NCBI RefSeq assembly: GCF_022012295.1
Contig: NZ_JAKLTN010000001.1
Coordinates: 1,488,001-1,552,000, forward strand
Direction: 5' to 3'
Length of the DNA stretch: 64,000 nucleotides
Origin: Dechloromonas hankyongensis
GTDB lineage: Bacteria > Pseudomonadota > Gammaproteobacteria > Burkholderiales > Rhodocyclaceae
Part shown: in pieces, positions 16,624 to 26,480 of the stretch
How the letters are laid out: each line of letters begins with the position of its first letter
Numbering within the stretch: position 1 is the first letter of the stretch
The notes under the pieces: model-generated
What the model saw: the letters and a program-made list of their open reading frames with translations, nothing else
What the model was told of the DNA's origin: nothing
The model's database searches: none
Program-made: the position numbers and the translations under genes

Positions 16624-18356
16624 GCAAGTTATTGATTGCCGCCATGTCGGTAATGGTCGTTGCCGCGTGCAGCAACCAGCACGCACGGCGCGGCGACGTC
16701 TTCGATCGGGCCGGCCAGGAAGTGGGGGCGACGGCCAACAACAAGCCGACGCGCCCGCAGGGCGACGTGATCGGGCAAGCCATGGTGCCGCCGCTGCAGA
16801 TCGACCAGCCGGCGCCGGCCAAGCCTGAGCCGCGCTTCAATCTTGCCGTCAATAATGCCCCCGTTGGCCAGGTGCTGAATGCCCTGGTTTCCGGAACCCA
16901 GTACAGCATGCTCTTTCCGCCGGAGTTGACCGGTTCGGTCAGCCTGAACCTGAAGAACACCACGGTGCGCGAGGCGCTCGATACCCTCCGGGATGTCTAC
17001 GGCTACGACTATCGCCTGCAGGGCAACCGTATCTACGTGCAGCCCAACACCATCCAGACCCGGATGTTCAAGATCAACTACCTGGCCAATCGCCGGGTAG
17101 GGGCCAGCGAAATGCGGGTGACCGGCAGTTCGCCGACGACCTCGAATCCGTCCCAGAATAATCCGACCGGCACCAGTAACGCGCCGACTCTTCCCGGCGG
17201 CACCACCGGCGGATCGCAGCAGCGCGCCGCCGACAGCGCCCGGGTGCAGACCACCTCGGACTACGATTTCTGGAAGGAACTCGGCCTGGCGCTGAATACC
17301 ATCGTCGGCACTCAGGATGGCCGCAACGTCATCATCAACCCGACCTCCGGCGTGTTGCTGGTCAAGGCTTCTCCCGCCGAACTGAGGGGGGTCGAGGAGT
17401 ATCTCACGGCGACGCAACTGGTGGTCGAACGCCAGGTCATGCTGGAAGCCAAGATCATCGAGGTGTCGCTGAGCGACTCGTACCAGACCGGTATCAACTG
17501 GAGCAAGTTCGGCGGCATCGCCAACCGCTTCTCGCTCGGCATCGCGGCGCCCAACGCAACGCTGGCCGGGTCCGGCGCCATTGGAGCCTCGGCCACCGGC
17601 GTCACGGCGGGGACGACGGTCGCCGCCAACCCGGGCAACAACGGCGCGCTGCTAACCGGCAATACCGGCCGCGGTTTCTTCGGCCTGACCTTCCAGTCCA
17701 ACAATTTCGCTGCCCTGCTGTCCTTCCTCGAAGGGCAGGGCGACGTGCAGGTTCTGTCCAGCCCGCGCATCGCGACGACCAACAACCAGAAGGCCGTGCT
17801 CAAGGTCGGCACCGACGACTATTTCGTCACCGGCATCAGCACCAATACGACGACCAGCGCCGCCGGCAACGTGGTGACGCCGAACATCACGCTGCAGCCC
17901 TTCTTTTCCGGTATCTCGCTCGACGTGACGCCGCAGATCGACGACGAGGGCAACATCATCCTGCACGTCCATCCGCAGGTCAGCGTGGTCGAAGAGAAGA
18001 CCAAGAACGTGAATCTCGGCGACCTCGGCACCTTTACGCTGCCGCTGGCGTCGAGCACGATCAACGAAACCGACAGCATCGTCCGCGTCCAGGACGGCAG
18101 CATCGTCGCCATCGGCGGCCTGATGAGCCAGGAGCAGAACACCAGCCGCTACGGCCTGCCGGGGATCAGCGGCCTGCCCGGGGTGGGCGCCTTGTTCGGC
18201 CAGAAGAGCATCTCGAACCGCAAGCGCGAGTTGGTCATCCTGATGCGCTCCACCGTGATCAAGGGCGAGAATTCTTGGCGCGAGGCGGCCAGCGAAGCCC
18301 AGGAACGCCTGCAGAGGCTGGATCCCCGCCAGCAGCGGCACATCGAATGGCAGTAA
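16620..18356 (+). CDS. mshL: Outer-membrane secretin of the MSHA pilus
   Basis: A 578-residue secretin lipoprotein that forms the outer-membrane pore for the pilus. The signal sequence ends in a lipobox (VVAAC, Cys17). An STN/N0-type domain follows (about 72-140, FNLAVNNAPVGQVLNALV), then a Thr/Ser/Gly-rich linker, an N1-like domain and the C-terminal secretin domain (VQVLSSPRIATTNNQKAVLKVG, VTPQIDDEGNIILHVHPQVS, and the final GLPGVGALFGQKS segment). Self-lipidation suggests no separate pilotin is needed. It overlaps mshK and is followed by mshM after 21 bases. Confidence 0.92.
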   Translation: MSKLLIAAMSVMVVAACSNQHARRGDVFDRAGQEVGATANNKPTRPQGDVIGQAMVPPLQIDQPAPAKPEPRFNLAVNNAPVGQVLNALVSGTQYSMLFPPELTGSVSLNLKNTTVREALDTLRDVYGYDYRLQGNRIYVQPNTIQTRMFKINYLANRRVGASEMRVTGSSPTTSNPSQNNPTGTSNAPTLPGGTTGGSQQRAADSARVQTTSDYDFWKELGLALNTIVGTQDGRNVIINPTSGVLLVKASPAELRGVEEYLTATQLVVERQVMLEAKIIEVSLSDSYQTGINWSKFGGIANRFSLGIAAPNATLAGSGAIGASATGVTAGTTVAANPGNNGALLTGNTGRGFFGLTFQSNNFAALLSFLEGQGDVQVLSSPRIATTNNQKAVLKVGTDDYFVTGISTNTTTSAAGNVVTPNITLQPFFSGISLDVTPQIDDEGNIILHVHPQVSVVEEKTKNVNLGDLGTFTLPLASSTINETDSIVRVQDGSIVAIGGLMSQEQNTSRYGLPGISGLPGVGALFGQKSISNRKRELVILMRSTVIKGENSWREAASEAQERLQRLDPRQQRHIEWQ

Positions 18357-18377
18357 CGTGAGCCGGGGCGGTTAGCG

Positions 18378-19205
18378 TTGTACCTCGATCATTTCGGGCT
18401 GAGCGAACTGCCCTTCAGCATCACGCCAGACACCAGTTTCACGGTCGTCACGCGCAGCCATCAGGAGGCGCTGAATACCCTGCTCGTCGCCCTGAACAGC
18501 GGAGAAGGCTTCATCAAGATCACCGGCGAAGTCGGCACCGGAAAATCGCTGCTCTGCCGTCGACTGCTGCAGGCCCTGCCGGCGGGCAGCGTTTCGGCCT
18601 ACCTGCCCAACCCCTTTCTGGCGCCCCGCACCTTGCTGCTGGCCTTGGCCGAAGAACTGGCGGTCGAGGTCGATGCCGCCAGCGACGATTACCACCTGCT
18701 GAAAAGCGTCAATCACGCCTTGCTGTCCTACGCGGCGGCCGAACGTCAGGTCGTCGTCTGCATCGACGAAGCGCAGGCCATGCCGCTGGAAACGCTGGAA
18801 TCCTTGCGCCTGTTGTCGAATCTGGAAACCGAGAAGCGGAAACTGCTGCAGATCGTCCTGTTCGGTCAGCCCGAGCTGGATCGCAAGCTGGCCGAACCGT
18901 CGGTACGCCAGTTGCTGCAACGCATCGCCTTCCACTATCGCCTGAGCGGCCTGGCCCGCGAGGAGATCGCCAACTACCTGGCCCATCGCCTGCGCGTTGC
19001 CGGCTATCGCGGCGAGAATGTCTTCGGGCGCCACGCCGTGCGCTGTCTGCATCGCGCCAGCCGGGGTACGCCGCGTCTGCTCAACATCTTGGCCCATAAG
19101 GCGCTGCTGGCGGTGTATGGCGAAGGCAAGCACGCGGTGCGCGCCAAACATGTACGTCAGGCTGCTGCGGATACCGAAGGCGCCGCGTCGACCGGGTGGT
19201 GGTGA
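18378..19205 (+). CDS. mshM: AAA ATPase MshM, ExeA-like
   Basis: A 275-residue AAA ATPase of the ExeA/MshM group, thought to help secretin assembly or peptidoglycan passage. Walker A is GEVGTGKS (50-57) and Walker B VVVCIDEAQ (125-133). The N-terminus (MYLDHFGLSELPFSITPDTSF) is the family signature and fixes the unusual TTG start at 18378. Unlike ExeA it lacks a C-terminal peptidoglycan-binding domain. It ends one base before mshN. Confidence 0.87.
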   Translation: MYLDHFGLSELPFSITPDTSFTVVTRSHQEALNTLLVALNSGEGFIKITGEVGTGKSLLCRRLLQALPAGSVSAYLPNPFLAPRTLLLALAEELAVEVDAASDDYHLLKSVNHALLSYAAAERQVVVCIDEAQAMPLETLESLRLLSNLETEKRKLLQIVLFGQPELDRKLAEPSVRQLLQRIAFHYRLSGLAREEIANYLAHRLRVAGYRGENVFGRHAVRCLHRASRGTPRLLNILAHKALLAVYGEGKHAVRAKHVRQAAADTEGAASTGWW

Positions 19206-19206
19206 A

Positions 19207-20292
19207 ATGAGTCTGATCAACGACATGCTGCGTAACATCGAGGCCAAGCGCCCCGACGATCTGGCGCGCCATAGCCTGCAGCGGGAAATCCGCTCCCTGC
19301 CGCCGGAAAAACGCGGGGCGGGGCGGGCCATCCGTATCGTTCTGGCGCTCGGGGTGTTCACTGCGTTGGGGGCAATGGCCTGGTATTTCGGCAACTATCC
19401 GGGTGAGGCGCCAGCCAAGCTGATCCCGCCACCTGCCGCGCCTGACTTGGCGGTACCGCCGCCGCTCGTTGCCGCACCGGCGCCGGCCGCGGGTGATCCC
19501 GGCGCCGACCAGGCGGCCGACAATCTGCGCCTGTCGTCCAATCTGGCCAGCGCGCCGCCACCGGCTGCCCCGGTGCTCGGCGTGCCGGACCCCGTGCCGC
19601 CTCCGCTTGCCGCCACCCCGAAAAACGAGCCCGCCGCGGCAGCGCCGCAAGCTGCCACCACGGCGCCGGTTCCGCCTGTGTTGCCGCCCGGGCCGGTCAA
19701 GATCGAGAAAAGTCCGGTTGCCGCCACGGCGCGCGACCGCGCCGATGCCGAATTCCGCAAGGCCGAAAGCGCTTTGCTTGCCGGTCGCAGCGGCGAGGCG
19801 GTCGACGGTCTGCGCGCGGCGCTGAAAATCGATCCGTCCTATGTCCCGGTGCGTCAGGCCCTGCTCCGCCAATTGCTCGACACGCGGCGGATGGACGAGG
19901 CCATGGCCGTGCTGCACGAGGGCGTAGATCTGCTGCCGGCGCAGACCGGCTGGGCCATGTCGCTGGCTCGTCTGCAGCTGGAGCAAGGCGATCTGGCGGC
20001 GGCCGATCGCACCCTGGGCCGCTCGCAGGCGTATGCCGAGGGCAATGCCGATTACGCCGGCTTCCAGGGGCATGTCAAATCCCGTCTCGGCGCGCACAAG
20101 CCGGCCATTGCTCACTACCAGCGGGCGGCCCGGCTGGCGCCCAACGAAGGGCGCTGGTGGTTGGGCCTCGGGCTGGCGCTGGAAGCCGACAGCCGCGTTC
20201 CGGAAGCCCGCGATGCGCTGCGTCGGGCACTGGTCACCGGAGGCCTCAATGCCGACCTGGCGGCGCTGGCCGAGCAGCATTTACGGCAGTAG
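19207..20292 (+). CDS. mshN: TPR protein MshN
   Basis: A 361-residue bitopic protein: cytoplasmic N-terminus (MSLINDMLRNIEAKRPDD, family-typical), membrane helix (about 43-63, IRIVLALGVFTALGAMAWYF), a long Pro/Ala-rich spacer (about 70-180) and C-terminal TPR repeats (about 185-355, with AVDGLRAALKIDPSYVPVRQALL and AIAHYQRAARLAPNEGRWWLGL). The proline-rich spacer may span the peptidoglycan. It is the last gene of the pilus locus and is convergent with recQ across 53 bases. Its role is scaffold-like by analogy with the Vibrio and Shewanella loci. Confidence 0.84.
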   Translation: MSLINDMLRNIEAKRPDDLARHSLQREIRSLPPEKRGAGRAIRIVLALGVFTALGAMAWYFGNYPGEAPAKLIPPPAAPDLAVPPPLVAAPAPAAGDPGADQAADNLRLSSNLASAPPPAAPVLGVPDPVPPPLAATPKNEPAAAAPQAATTAPVPPVLPPGPVKIEKSPVAATARDRADAEFRKAESALLAGRSGEAVDGLRAALKIDPSYVPVRQALLRQLLDTRRMDEAMAVLHEGVDLLPAQTGWAMSLARLQLEQGDLAAADRTLGRSQAYAEGNADYAGFQGHVKSRLGAHKPAIAHYQRAARLAPNEGRWWLGLGLALEADSRVPEARDALRRALVTGGLNADLAALAEQHLRQ

Positions 20293-20345
20293 CCGGTAGC
20301 GCGAATTCAGCCTTTCCGGCTGTCGGCCGCGCACGTACGCACCAT

Positions 20346-22160
20346 TCAGCCCTCGTTGCGGATCAATTCGAGCAATTCCGCCCCATAGTGCTCGATCTTG
20401 GCGCTGCCCATGCCGGTGATGCCGGCCAGCAGGCCATGGCTGGTCGGGCGTACTTCGGCCAGTTCGCGCAGGGTCTTGTCGTGCAGGATGACGTAGGCGG
20501 GAACACTCTGTTCCCGGGCCGTGTCAGCGCGCCATTTACGGAGCAGCTGGAACAGCGCGTCATCGGCAGCCGACAGGTCGCTGACCACGGTGCGGCTGCT
20601 CTTGGCCGGTGCTGCCTTGCGCCGCATCGGCCGGCGCAGTTGCACCGTACGCTGGCCCTTGAGCACTTCGCGGGCGGTTTCGGTCAATTGCAGGGCGCCA
20701 TGTTCGGCCATGTCGACATGGACCAGTCCGGCCGCCGCCAGTTGGCGGAAAACGCTCTTCCAGGCGTGGTCGTCGAGGTCGCCGCCGACGCCGAAGGTCG
20801 GCAACTGGTCGTGGTTCCATTGCTTGACCTTGTCGGTCGCCTTGCCGCGCAGGATGTCGGTCAGGTGCGTGACGCCGAAACGCATGCCGGTACGGAAAAT
20901 GGCCGACAGCGCCTTCTGCGCCGCCTGCGTGCCATCCCATAATTCAGGCGGCTCGGCGCAGACGTCGCAATTGCCGCAGGGTACGCGTTCCTCGCCGAAA
21001 TAATTGAGCAGCACCTGCCGCCGGCAGCGCGGCGCCTCGCAGTAGGCGAGCAGGGCAGTCAGGCGTTGCGATTCGAGTATCTTCTGGCCTTCGGCGGCAC
21101 CGGATTCGGCAATGCGCGCGTGCTGCAGCGCGACGTCCTGCATGCCGTAGGCCATCCACGCTTCCGACGGCTCGCCGTCACGACCGGCGCGGCCGGTTTC
21201 CTGATAGTAGGCTTCGATGCTTTTCGGCAGGTCGAGGTGGGCGACGAAACGCACATCCGGCTTGTCGATACCCATGCCGAAAGCGATGGTGGCGCACATG
21301 ATTAGGCCTTCCTCGCGCAGGAAGCGCCGCTGGTTGGCGGCGCGCTCCGGCGCCGGCAGGCCGGCATGATAAGGCAGCGCCGGATAGCCCTGGGCTGACA
21401 GCCATTCAGCCGTTTCTTCGACCTTTTTGCGCGACAGGCAATAGACGATGCCGGCCTGGCCCTGGCGTCCGGCCAGGAAACCGAGCAACTGCTTCTTGGC
21501 ATTGTCCTTCTCGATCACCGTGTAGCGGATATTCGGGCGGTCGAAGCTGGACAGGAAGACGCGTGCTTCGCCCAGGCCGAGTCGGGAGAGAATTTCGTTG
21601 CGGGTTGCCTGGTCGGCAGTGGCGGTCAGCGCGATGCGCGGCACTGCCGGGTAGCGCTCGTGCAAGGCGGAAAGCTGCAGATATTCCGGGCGGAAATCGT
21701 GGCCCCACTGCGAGACGCAGTGCGCTTCGTCGATGGCGAACAGCGCCAGCTTGCCGGCCTCGTACAGCGCATCGAGCATGGCCAGCGTGCGGTCGAGGAG
21801 TAGGCGTTCCGGCGCGATATAGACGAGGTCGAGGTTGCCGCTGAACATCGCCTGTTCGACGGCCTGCGCTTCGCGCCAGTCGAGGGTCGAGTTCAGGCAG
21901 GCCGCCTTGACGCCGGCCTGGGTCAGCGCATCGACCTGGTCCTGCATCAGCGCGATCAGCGGCGAGACGACGACGGCGCAGCCCGGGCGGAGCAGGGCGG
22001 GAATCTGGTAGCACAGGCTCTTGCCGCCGCCGGTCGGCATCAGGACCAGAGCGTCGCCGCCGCCGGCGACATGGTCGATGATCTGGGCTTGCTCGCCGCG
22101 GAAGGCGGGGTAGCCGAAGACGTCGCGCAGGACGTCCAGGGCGCTGGAATAAGTCGGCAC
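20346..22160 (-). CDS. recQ: ATP-dependent DNA helicase RecQ
   Basis: A 604-residue 3'-5' DNA helicase for recombination and replication-fork repair. Motif I is MPTGGGKS (41-48), the DExH box DEAH (144-147, [19 protein letters not shown]) and motif [12 protein letters not shown]. The RQC region carries the zinc-binding cysteines (CEAPRCRRQ...CGNCDVC), followed by a winged helix and a single C-terminal HRDC domain. Length and domain order are normal for RecQ. It lies 3 bases after lpxH in the same direction, so it is probably the last gene of that transcript. Confidence 0.96.
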   Translation of the reverse strand: MPTYSSALDVLRDVFGYPAFRGEQAQIIDHVAGGGDALVLMPTGGGKSLCYQIPALLRPGCAVVVSPLIALMQDQVDALTQAGVKAACLNSTLDWREAQAVEQAMFSGNLDLVYIAPERLLLDRTLAMLDALYEAGKLALFAIDEAHCVSQWGHDFRPEYLQLSALHERYPAVPRIALTATADQATRNEILSRLGLGEARVFLSSFDRPNIRYTVIEKDNAKKQLLGFLAGRQGQAGIVYCLSRKKVEETAEWLSAQGYPALPYHAGLPAPERAANQRRFLREEGLIMCATIAFGMGIDKPDVRFVAHLDLPKSIEAYYQETGRAGRDGEPSEAWMAYGMQDVALQHARIAESGAAEGQKILESQRLTALLAYCEAPRCRRQVLLNYFGEERVPCGNCDVCAEPPELWDGTQAAQKALSAIFRTGMRFGVTHLTDILRGKATDKVKQWNHDQLPTFGVGGDLDDHAWKSVFRQLAAAGLVHVDMAEHGALQLTETAREVLKGQRTVQLRRPMRRKAAPAKSSRTVVSDLSAADDALFQLLRKWRADTAREQSVPAYVILHDKTLRELAEVRPTSHGLLAGITGMGSAKIEHYGAELLELIRNEG

Positions 22161-22163
22161 GGG

Positions 22164-22892
22164 TCAGCTTTCCGGCAGCAGGGTTTCGCGGGTCAGCGTC
22201 TCGCCATCCCAGAGCAGCGCTTCGCCACGATCTTCGTGCCAGTCAGCGAGCACCCAGCGCTCGACGTGGATGCCGTCCACGAAATGGTCGTGGGTGGCGG
22301 CGCGGTGCGTGTGGCCGTGGATGAAGGTGGCGTAGGCATGGTCGCGCAGAAAGTCGTCGGTGGCCGCGGGCTGCAGGTCGGCATAGACCGTGCGGTGGTC
22401 GCGCTTGCGCCGGGCGCTGCGCCAGCGAATGTAGCGGCCGAGCAGGCTGCGCAGGACGCGCGGCTTGGCGCGCATCTTCCGCTGCCATTCCGGATCGCGC
22501 ACCTTGGCGCGATAGGCCTGGTAGGCATGATCGTCGAGGCACAGTGCGTCGCCGTGCGACAGCACGAAGGACCATTCGGGCAGCGTCAGGTCGTAGGGGT
22601 CGGGCAATAGCGTGATGCCGGCGGCGGCGGCGAACTGCTCGCCCAGCGCAAAATCGCGGTTGCCGTGCATGACGAAGATTTTCAGTCCGGCATCGCCGGC
22701 GGCGCGCAGGGCGGCGGTGATCCGGTTGTGATACGGGTCGTCGATGTCGTCGCCGACCCAGACCTCGAACAGGTCGCCGAGGATGTACAAGGCCTCGGCC
22801 TGGCGGGCGCGGCCGGCCAAAAAGCGGAGGAACAAAGCAGTCGCCCCGGGTGACCGGGGCGACAGGTGCAAATCGGAGACGAAGAAGATCAA
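22164..22892 (-). CDS. lpxH: UDP-2,3-diacylglucosamine diphosphatase LpxH
   Basis: A 242-residue metallophosphoesterase. LpxH cleaves UDP-2,3-diacylglucosamine to lipid X and UMP at the inner face of the membrane in lipid A synthesis. Metal-binding motifs are all present: SDLHL near the N-terminus, [16 protein letters not shown] and HGHTHR. The presence of this enzyme agrees with a beta/gammaproteobacterial Gram-negative host. The start overlaps the end of ppiB by four bases. Confidence 0.93.
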   Translation of the reverse strand: MIFFVSDLHLSPRSPGATALFLRFLAGRARQAEALYILGDLFEVWVGDDIDDPYHNRITAALRAAGDAGLKIFVMHGNRDFALGEQFAAAAGITLLPDPYDLTLPEWSFVLSHGDALCLDDHAYQAYRAKVRDPEWQRKMRAKPRVLRSLLGRYIRWRSARRKRDHRTVYADLQPAATDDFLRDHAYATFIHGHTHRAATHDHFVDGIHVERWVLADWHEDRGEALLWDGETLTRETLLPES

Positions 22893-23386
22893 ACGATCTC
22901 GGCCTTCTCGATGATCACGTCTTCCTTCGGCACGTCCTGGTGGAAGCCCTTGTTGCCGGTGGCGACAGCGCGGATCTTGTCGACCACGTCGAGGCCTTCG
23001 GTCACTTCCCCGAACACGCAGTAGCCCCAGCCCTGGCCGGACGGCGACTTGAAGTCGAGGAAGTCGTTATCGACGACGTTGATGAAGAACTGGGCGGTGG
23101 CCGAGTGCGGGTCGTTGGTACGGGCCATGGCGATGCTGCCACGCTTGTTCTTGAGGCCGTTGGCCGCTTCGTTCTCGATCGGAGCTTGGCAGGCCTTCTG
23201 GTTCATGCCCGGCTCCATGCCGCCGCCCTGGATCATGAAGTTCTTGATGACGCGGTGGAAGATGGTGTTGTCGTAGTGGCCGGCTTCGACGTAGGAGATG
23301 AAGTTGGCGACCGTCTTCGGGGCCTTTTCGGCGTCCAGCTTGAGGGTGATCGAACCTTGGTTGGTGGTCAGTTTGACTTGGGACAT
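22889..23386 (-). CDS. ppiB: Cytoplasmic peptidyl-prolyl isomerase B
   Basis: A 165-residue cyclophilin without signal peptide, catalysing proline cis-trans isomerisation in the cytoplasm. Active-site segments are [14 protein letters not shown] and [13 protein letters not shown]. Its immediate upstream neighbour is a signal-peptide-bearing paralogue, so this strain carries a cytoplasmic and a periplasmic cyclophilin in tandem. It overlaps lpxH (ATGA). Confidence 0.94.
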   Translation of the reverse strand: MSQVKLTTNQGSITLKLDAEKAPKTVANFISYVEAGHYDNTIFHRVIKNFMIQGGGMEPGMNQKACQAPIENEAANGLKNKRGSIAMARTNDPHSATAQFFINVVDNDFLDFKSPSGQGWGYCVFGEVTEGLDVVDKIRAVATGNKGFHQDVPKEDVIIEKAEIV

Positions 23387-23398
23387 GGTGAGGAAACC

Positions 23399-23968
23399 TT
23401 ACTTTTCAGAGATGATTTTGACGTCCTGGATGACGACCGGGGTCGTCGGAACGTTTTCGTAATAGCCAGCGTTGCCGGTTGGCACCTTGGCAATCTTGTC
23501 GACGACTTCCATGCCCTGGGTGACCTTGCCGAAAACGGTGTAGCCGAAATTGTCGACGTTGGAAGCACGGAAGTTCAGGAAGCTGTTGTCTTTCAAATTA
23601 ATGAAGAACTGGACGCGCGCCGAATGCGGATCGCGGGTGCGCGCCATGGCGACGGTACCGCGCAGATTCGGGCCGCCCGTGGCGGCTTCGTTCTGCAGTG
23701 CAGGCGTCAGGGTCTTCTTTTCTTCCATCGAGGAATTGAAACCGCCGCCCTGGATCATGAAGCCGTCGATCACGCGGTGGAAGATGGTGGCCTCGTAAAA
23801 GCCGTGCTTGGCGTTGTAGAGAAACATTTCAACCGTTTTCGGGGCCTTGTCCGGGAACAGTTCCAGCGTGAACTTGCCCAGATTGGTCGTCATCTCGACG
23901 GTCGGTGCGGCCCAGGCGATGGCGGTAGCCAGCAGGCCGGCGGCGAGCAGGGAAACTTTCTTCAACAT
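23399..23968 (-). CDS. ppiA: Periplasmic peptidyl-prolyl isomerase A
   Basis: A 189-residue cyclophilin with a cleavable signal peptide (MLKKVSLLAAGLLATAIAWA). The catalytic segments FHRVIDGFMIQGGG and SARVQFFINLKDN match its cytoplasmic neighbour. It would help fold periplasmic and outer-membrane proteins. The frame extends 10 codons upstream, but ATG at 23968 has GGAAG nearby and yields a clean signal peptide. The start overlaps the stop of the L,D-transpeptidase gene (TGATG). Confidence 0.92.
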   Translation of the reverse strand: MLKKVSLLAAGLLATAIAWAAPTVEMTTNLGKFTLELFPDKAPKTVEMFLYNAKHGFYEATIFHRVIDGFMIQGGGFNSSMEEKKTLTPALQNEAATGGPNLRGTVAMARTRDPHSARVQFFINLKDNSFLNFRASNVDNFGYTVFGKVTQGMEVVDKIAKVPTGNAGYYENVPTTPVVIQDVKIISEK

Positions 23969-25266
23969 CAGGCACTTCCTTCGTAAATGATTTTCCATTT
24001 GCCGTCTTCGCGCAGCCAGTACTGGCGCTTGCGCATCTGGTTATCCAGATTGTTGCTGCGATAGTCCTGCTCGAAACCGACGACGACGACTTCTTCTTTG
24101 CCCGGATTGCGGAATACGGACAGGTTGTTGACCTTGACCTTGATCCACTCCTTGCTGGCATTGACCTGTTTCTTCTGCGCGGCGAAGTCGTCGAAATTCT
24201 GGTCGCCCGACTTGAAGCGCTTCGAATAGTGGCTCAGGTAACGCGCGGTGTCGCGGCTTTCCCAGTCGGCGCGCCAGGCCTCGATGGTCTTGGTCAGTTC
24301 GTTGCGCTCGTGGTTCCAGTCGTCCAGCGACAGCCATTCGACCGTATCGCTGATGATCACCGGCGTCAGGCCGACCTGCAGGTTCTTGGCGACGACGTCG
24401 AGATCCTGGTTGGTCAGCACGACGCAGCCGTCGGACGCACGCGGCGGACGGGCGAAGGTGTCGGACGGCGTGCCGTGAAGCCAAATGCCGCTGCCGCCGC
24501 GCCCTTGGCGCTTGTCCCACTCGTTCGGGTAGTTGAGCGGGAAAGCGCCGCTGCCATAGAGATCGGCCAGCTTCTGCTTGGGCAGGTTGGCGGTGACGTG
24601 ATAGACGCCGATGGGCGTCTTCTTGTCGCCTTCGGCGAGTTTTTCGGCGCCCAGCTTGCCGTGCGTGACGTAGTAGTCGGCGACGAAACGCGGCCGGCCG
24701 CCATTCTTGCGGTCGTTCTCATACAGGTAGAGGCGCGAGCGCTTGGTGTCGACGACGATGGCGTAGCGTTGGTCCTGCTCCATCTGCAGCAGGTAGCGCG
24801 GCACGAAATCGGTCGACGGCTTCTCGCGGTAGGCCTTGAGGCGAACGAGTGCCTCGGCGCGCAGGTCGGCCACCTTGTCGGCCGGGGCTGTGCTCAGGGC
24901 GCCGAAGGTCTGGATCGGCTGGGCCTTGGCGAGCAGCAGGTCGCCCTTGATCAGATTTGCCAGACGGTAATTCGGATGCTGGCGGAGCAGGGCTTCGGTC
25001 AGCTGCAGGGCATTGCTCAGGCGATTGGCTTCGATTTCGGCAAAGATGCGAGCCAGCGTTTCTTCCGGGCCGGAATCGGAAACCATGGCCGAAAAGGGCG
25101 AGGTCTTGGCCAGCGCGTCGGTTGCGCTGCGGGCCAACGGGGTATGGGCAGCCGGCGAGTTGCCCGCCGGCTTGGCATCTCCTGGTTTATCCGACAGCTT
25201 GGCTACGGCCCCCGCGGTAACGGTGGCGGCCAGAGCCAGCAGGAGATAGCGGATCTTTATCCTCAC
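23968..25266 (-). CDS. L,D-transpeptidase (YkuD) with C-terminal NTF2-like domain
   Basis: A 432-residue envelope protein. An N-terminal membrane segment (IRYLLLALAATVTAGAVA) is followed by a helical region (about 65-160), the YkuD catalytic domain (about 165-310) and a C-terminal NTF2/Cds6-like domain (about 315-432). The catalytic signature is complete: HGTPSD, then SDGCVVL with the nucleophile at about Cys281. Such enzymes form 3-3 peptidoglycan crosslinks or attach proteins to the wall; which applies here is unknown. The GTG at 25266 overlaps the upstream stop (GTGA) and has AAGGAAG before it; a GTG at 25293 is also possible. The tail resembles that of the neighbouring TPR protein. Confidence 0.85.
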   Translation of the reverse strand: MRIKIRYLLLALAATVTAGAVAKLSDKPGDAKPAGNSPAAHTPLARSATDALAKTSPFSAMVSDSGPEETLARIFAEIEANRLSNALQLTEALLRQHPNYRLANLIKGDLLLAKAQPIQTFGALSTAPADKVADLRAEALVRLKAYREKPSTDFVPRYLLQMEQDQRYAIVVDTKRSRLYLYENDRKNGGRPRFVADYYVTHGKLGAEKLAEGDKKTPIGVYHVTANLPKQKLADLYGSGAFPLNYPNEWDKRQGRGGSGIWLHGTPSDTFARPPRASDGCVVLTNQDLDVVAKNLQVGLTPVIISDTVEWLSLDDWNHERNELTKTIEAWRADWESRDTARYLSHYSKRFKSGDQNFDDFAAQKKQVNASKEWIKVKVNNLSVFRNPGKEEVVVVGFEQDYRSNNLDNQMRKRQYWLREDGKWKIIYEGSA

Positions 25267-26375
25267 CGAGCGTTTTCTTCCTTGATCAGCCACTTGCTAC
25301 CCGAGCGAACCAGGACCAGGGTCTTGGTCGTCGAGCTGGACAGGCCGGTGGCCTTGTAATGTTGGCGGAACTTGGCGGTGGCCTTGTCGCCGTTGATGCT
25401 GACCTGCGGTGCGTCGACGGAGACGGAAATCTTGCCCCCCTTGCCGGCGATGCGCTGTTCGCGTTCCTGCTCCCAGGCCTTGCGGCTCATGCCCTTGGGG
25501 GTGTCGAAGTCGCTGGCATAGGCGCCGAGGTAGGCCTTCATGTCCTTGCGCGACCAGGCGTCGGCCCAGGCGTTGACGGCTTTGATGACGTCGTCGCTAC
25601 CGGCGGCTGCCGCAGCAGGCTTGGCAGGGGCTGGTGCCGGGGCTGCGGCGGCGACCGGAGCCGGTGCGGCGGTCTGTGCGGCCGGTGTGGCGGCAGCGCC
25701 GGCCGTAGCAGTGACGATGGTGGCGGAAGCCGGGGGCGTCGGCTTGGCGGCCACCGGGGCAGCCGGAGCCGGCTGGGGAGCCGGAGCGGGAGTAGCCATG
25801 GCAGCAGGCTGAGGCGGCTTGACGTTGCCCTTGCCGGAGGTGGAGATCAGGTCGCGGATCAGCGCCAGCTTGTTCTGGGTCGCCGAGTTGGAGTTGTCCA
25901 GCTGCAGGGCCTTGTCGTAGGCCTGGCTGGCCAGCTTCGCATAGACGTCGCCGAGATTTTCATAGGCGATGGCGTAGGACGGGTGAGTCCTTATGGCCAT
26001 TTCCAGCGCCGTACGGGCCTTGTCGTACTGCTTCTGCTGGGCATAGAGCACGGCCAGGTTGTTGTACGGCTCCGGCAGTTCCGGATAGTCCTCGGACAGC
26101 TTGGTGAACACGGCGATGGCGTCGGCCGGCTTGTTCATCTCGGTGTAGATCAGACCCTTCAGGAAGCGGCCCTGGGCGTCCTTGGGACGGCTGCTCAGGT
26201 AGGCATCGACCTTTTCCATGGCCTGCGGATACTGGCCCTGCTTGATCAGGCGTTGCACTTCCGGCAGGTTGTCGGCAAAGGCCGGGGCGGCAAAGCCTAT
26301 GGCCAGCCCGATTGCCACTGCACGCAACGTCTTGAGTTGCCGAAAACGGGACTGGGACAGGGAGCTAGAGGTCAT
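25263..26375 (-). CDS. TPR-repeat exported protein with C-terminal NTF2-like domain
   Basis: A 370-residue protein with an N-terminal signal or anchor (LRAVAIGLAIGFAAPAFA), three to four TPR units (about 35-165, such as PEPYNNLAVLYAQQKQYDKARTAL written across two helices), an Ala/Pro-rich linker (about 180-265) and an NTF2-like tail (VNAWADAWSRKDMKAYLGAY through GSKWLIKEE). The tail resembles the one on the downstream L,D-transpeptidase. Overlapping stop and start suggest the two proteins work together at the cell wall, perhaps with this one as scaffold. ATG 26375 is chosen over upstream starts because it yields the signal peptide. It is divergent from cysS. Confidence 0.75.
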   Translation of the reverse strand: MTSSSLSQSRFRQLKTLRAVAIGLAIGFAAPAFADNLPEVQRLIKQGQYPQAMEKVDAYLSSRPKDAQGRFLKGLIYTEMNKPADAIAVFTKLSEDYPELPEPYNNLAVLYAQQKQYDKARTALEMAIRTHPSYAIAYENLGDVYAKLASQAYDKALQLDNSNSATQNKLALIRDLISTSGKGNVKPPQPAAMATPAPAPQPAPAAPVAAKPTPPASATIVTATAGAAATPAAQTAAPAPVAAAAPAPAPAKPAAAAAGSDDVIKAVNAWADAWSRKDMKAYLGAYASDFDTPKGMSRKAWEQEREQRIAGKGGKISVSVDAPQVSINGDKATAKFRQHYKATGLSSSTTKTLVLVRSGSKWLIKEENAR

Positions 26376-26480
26376 CGCTATGCTATACTTTTCAGGGTTA
26401 TACGATCCTTCGATTCTATCAAAAACGCCGGTGAATCCATAGTTTTGCGCATCCCGGCGTGGCCTTGAAAACATCCCGGC

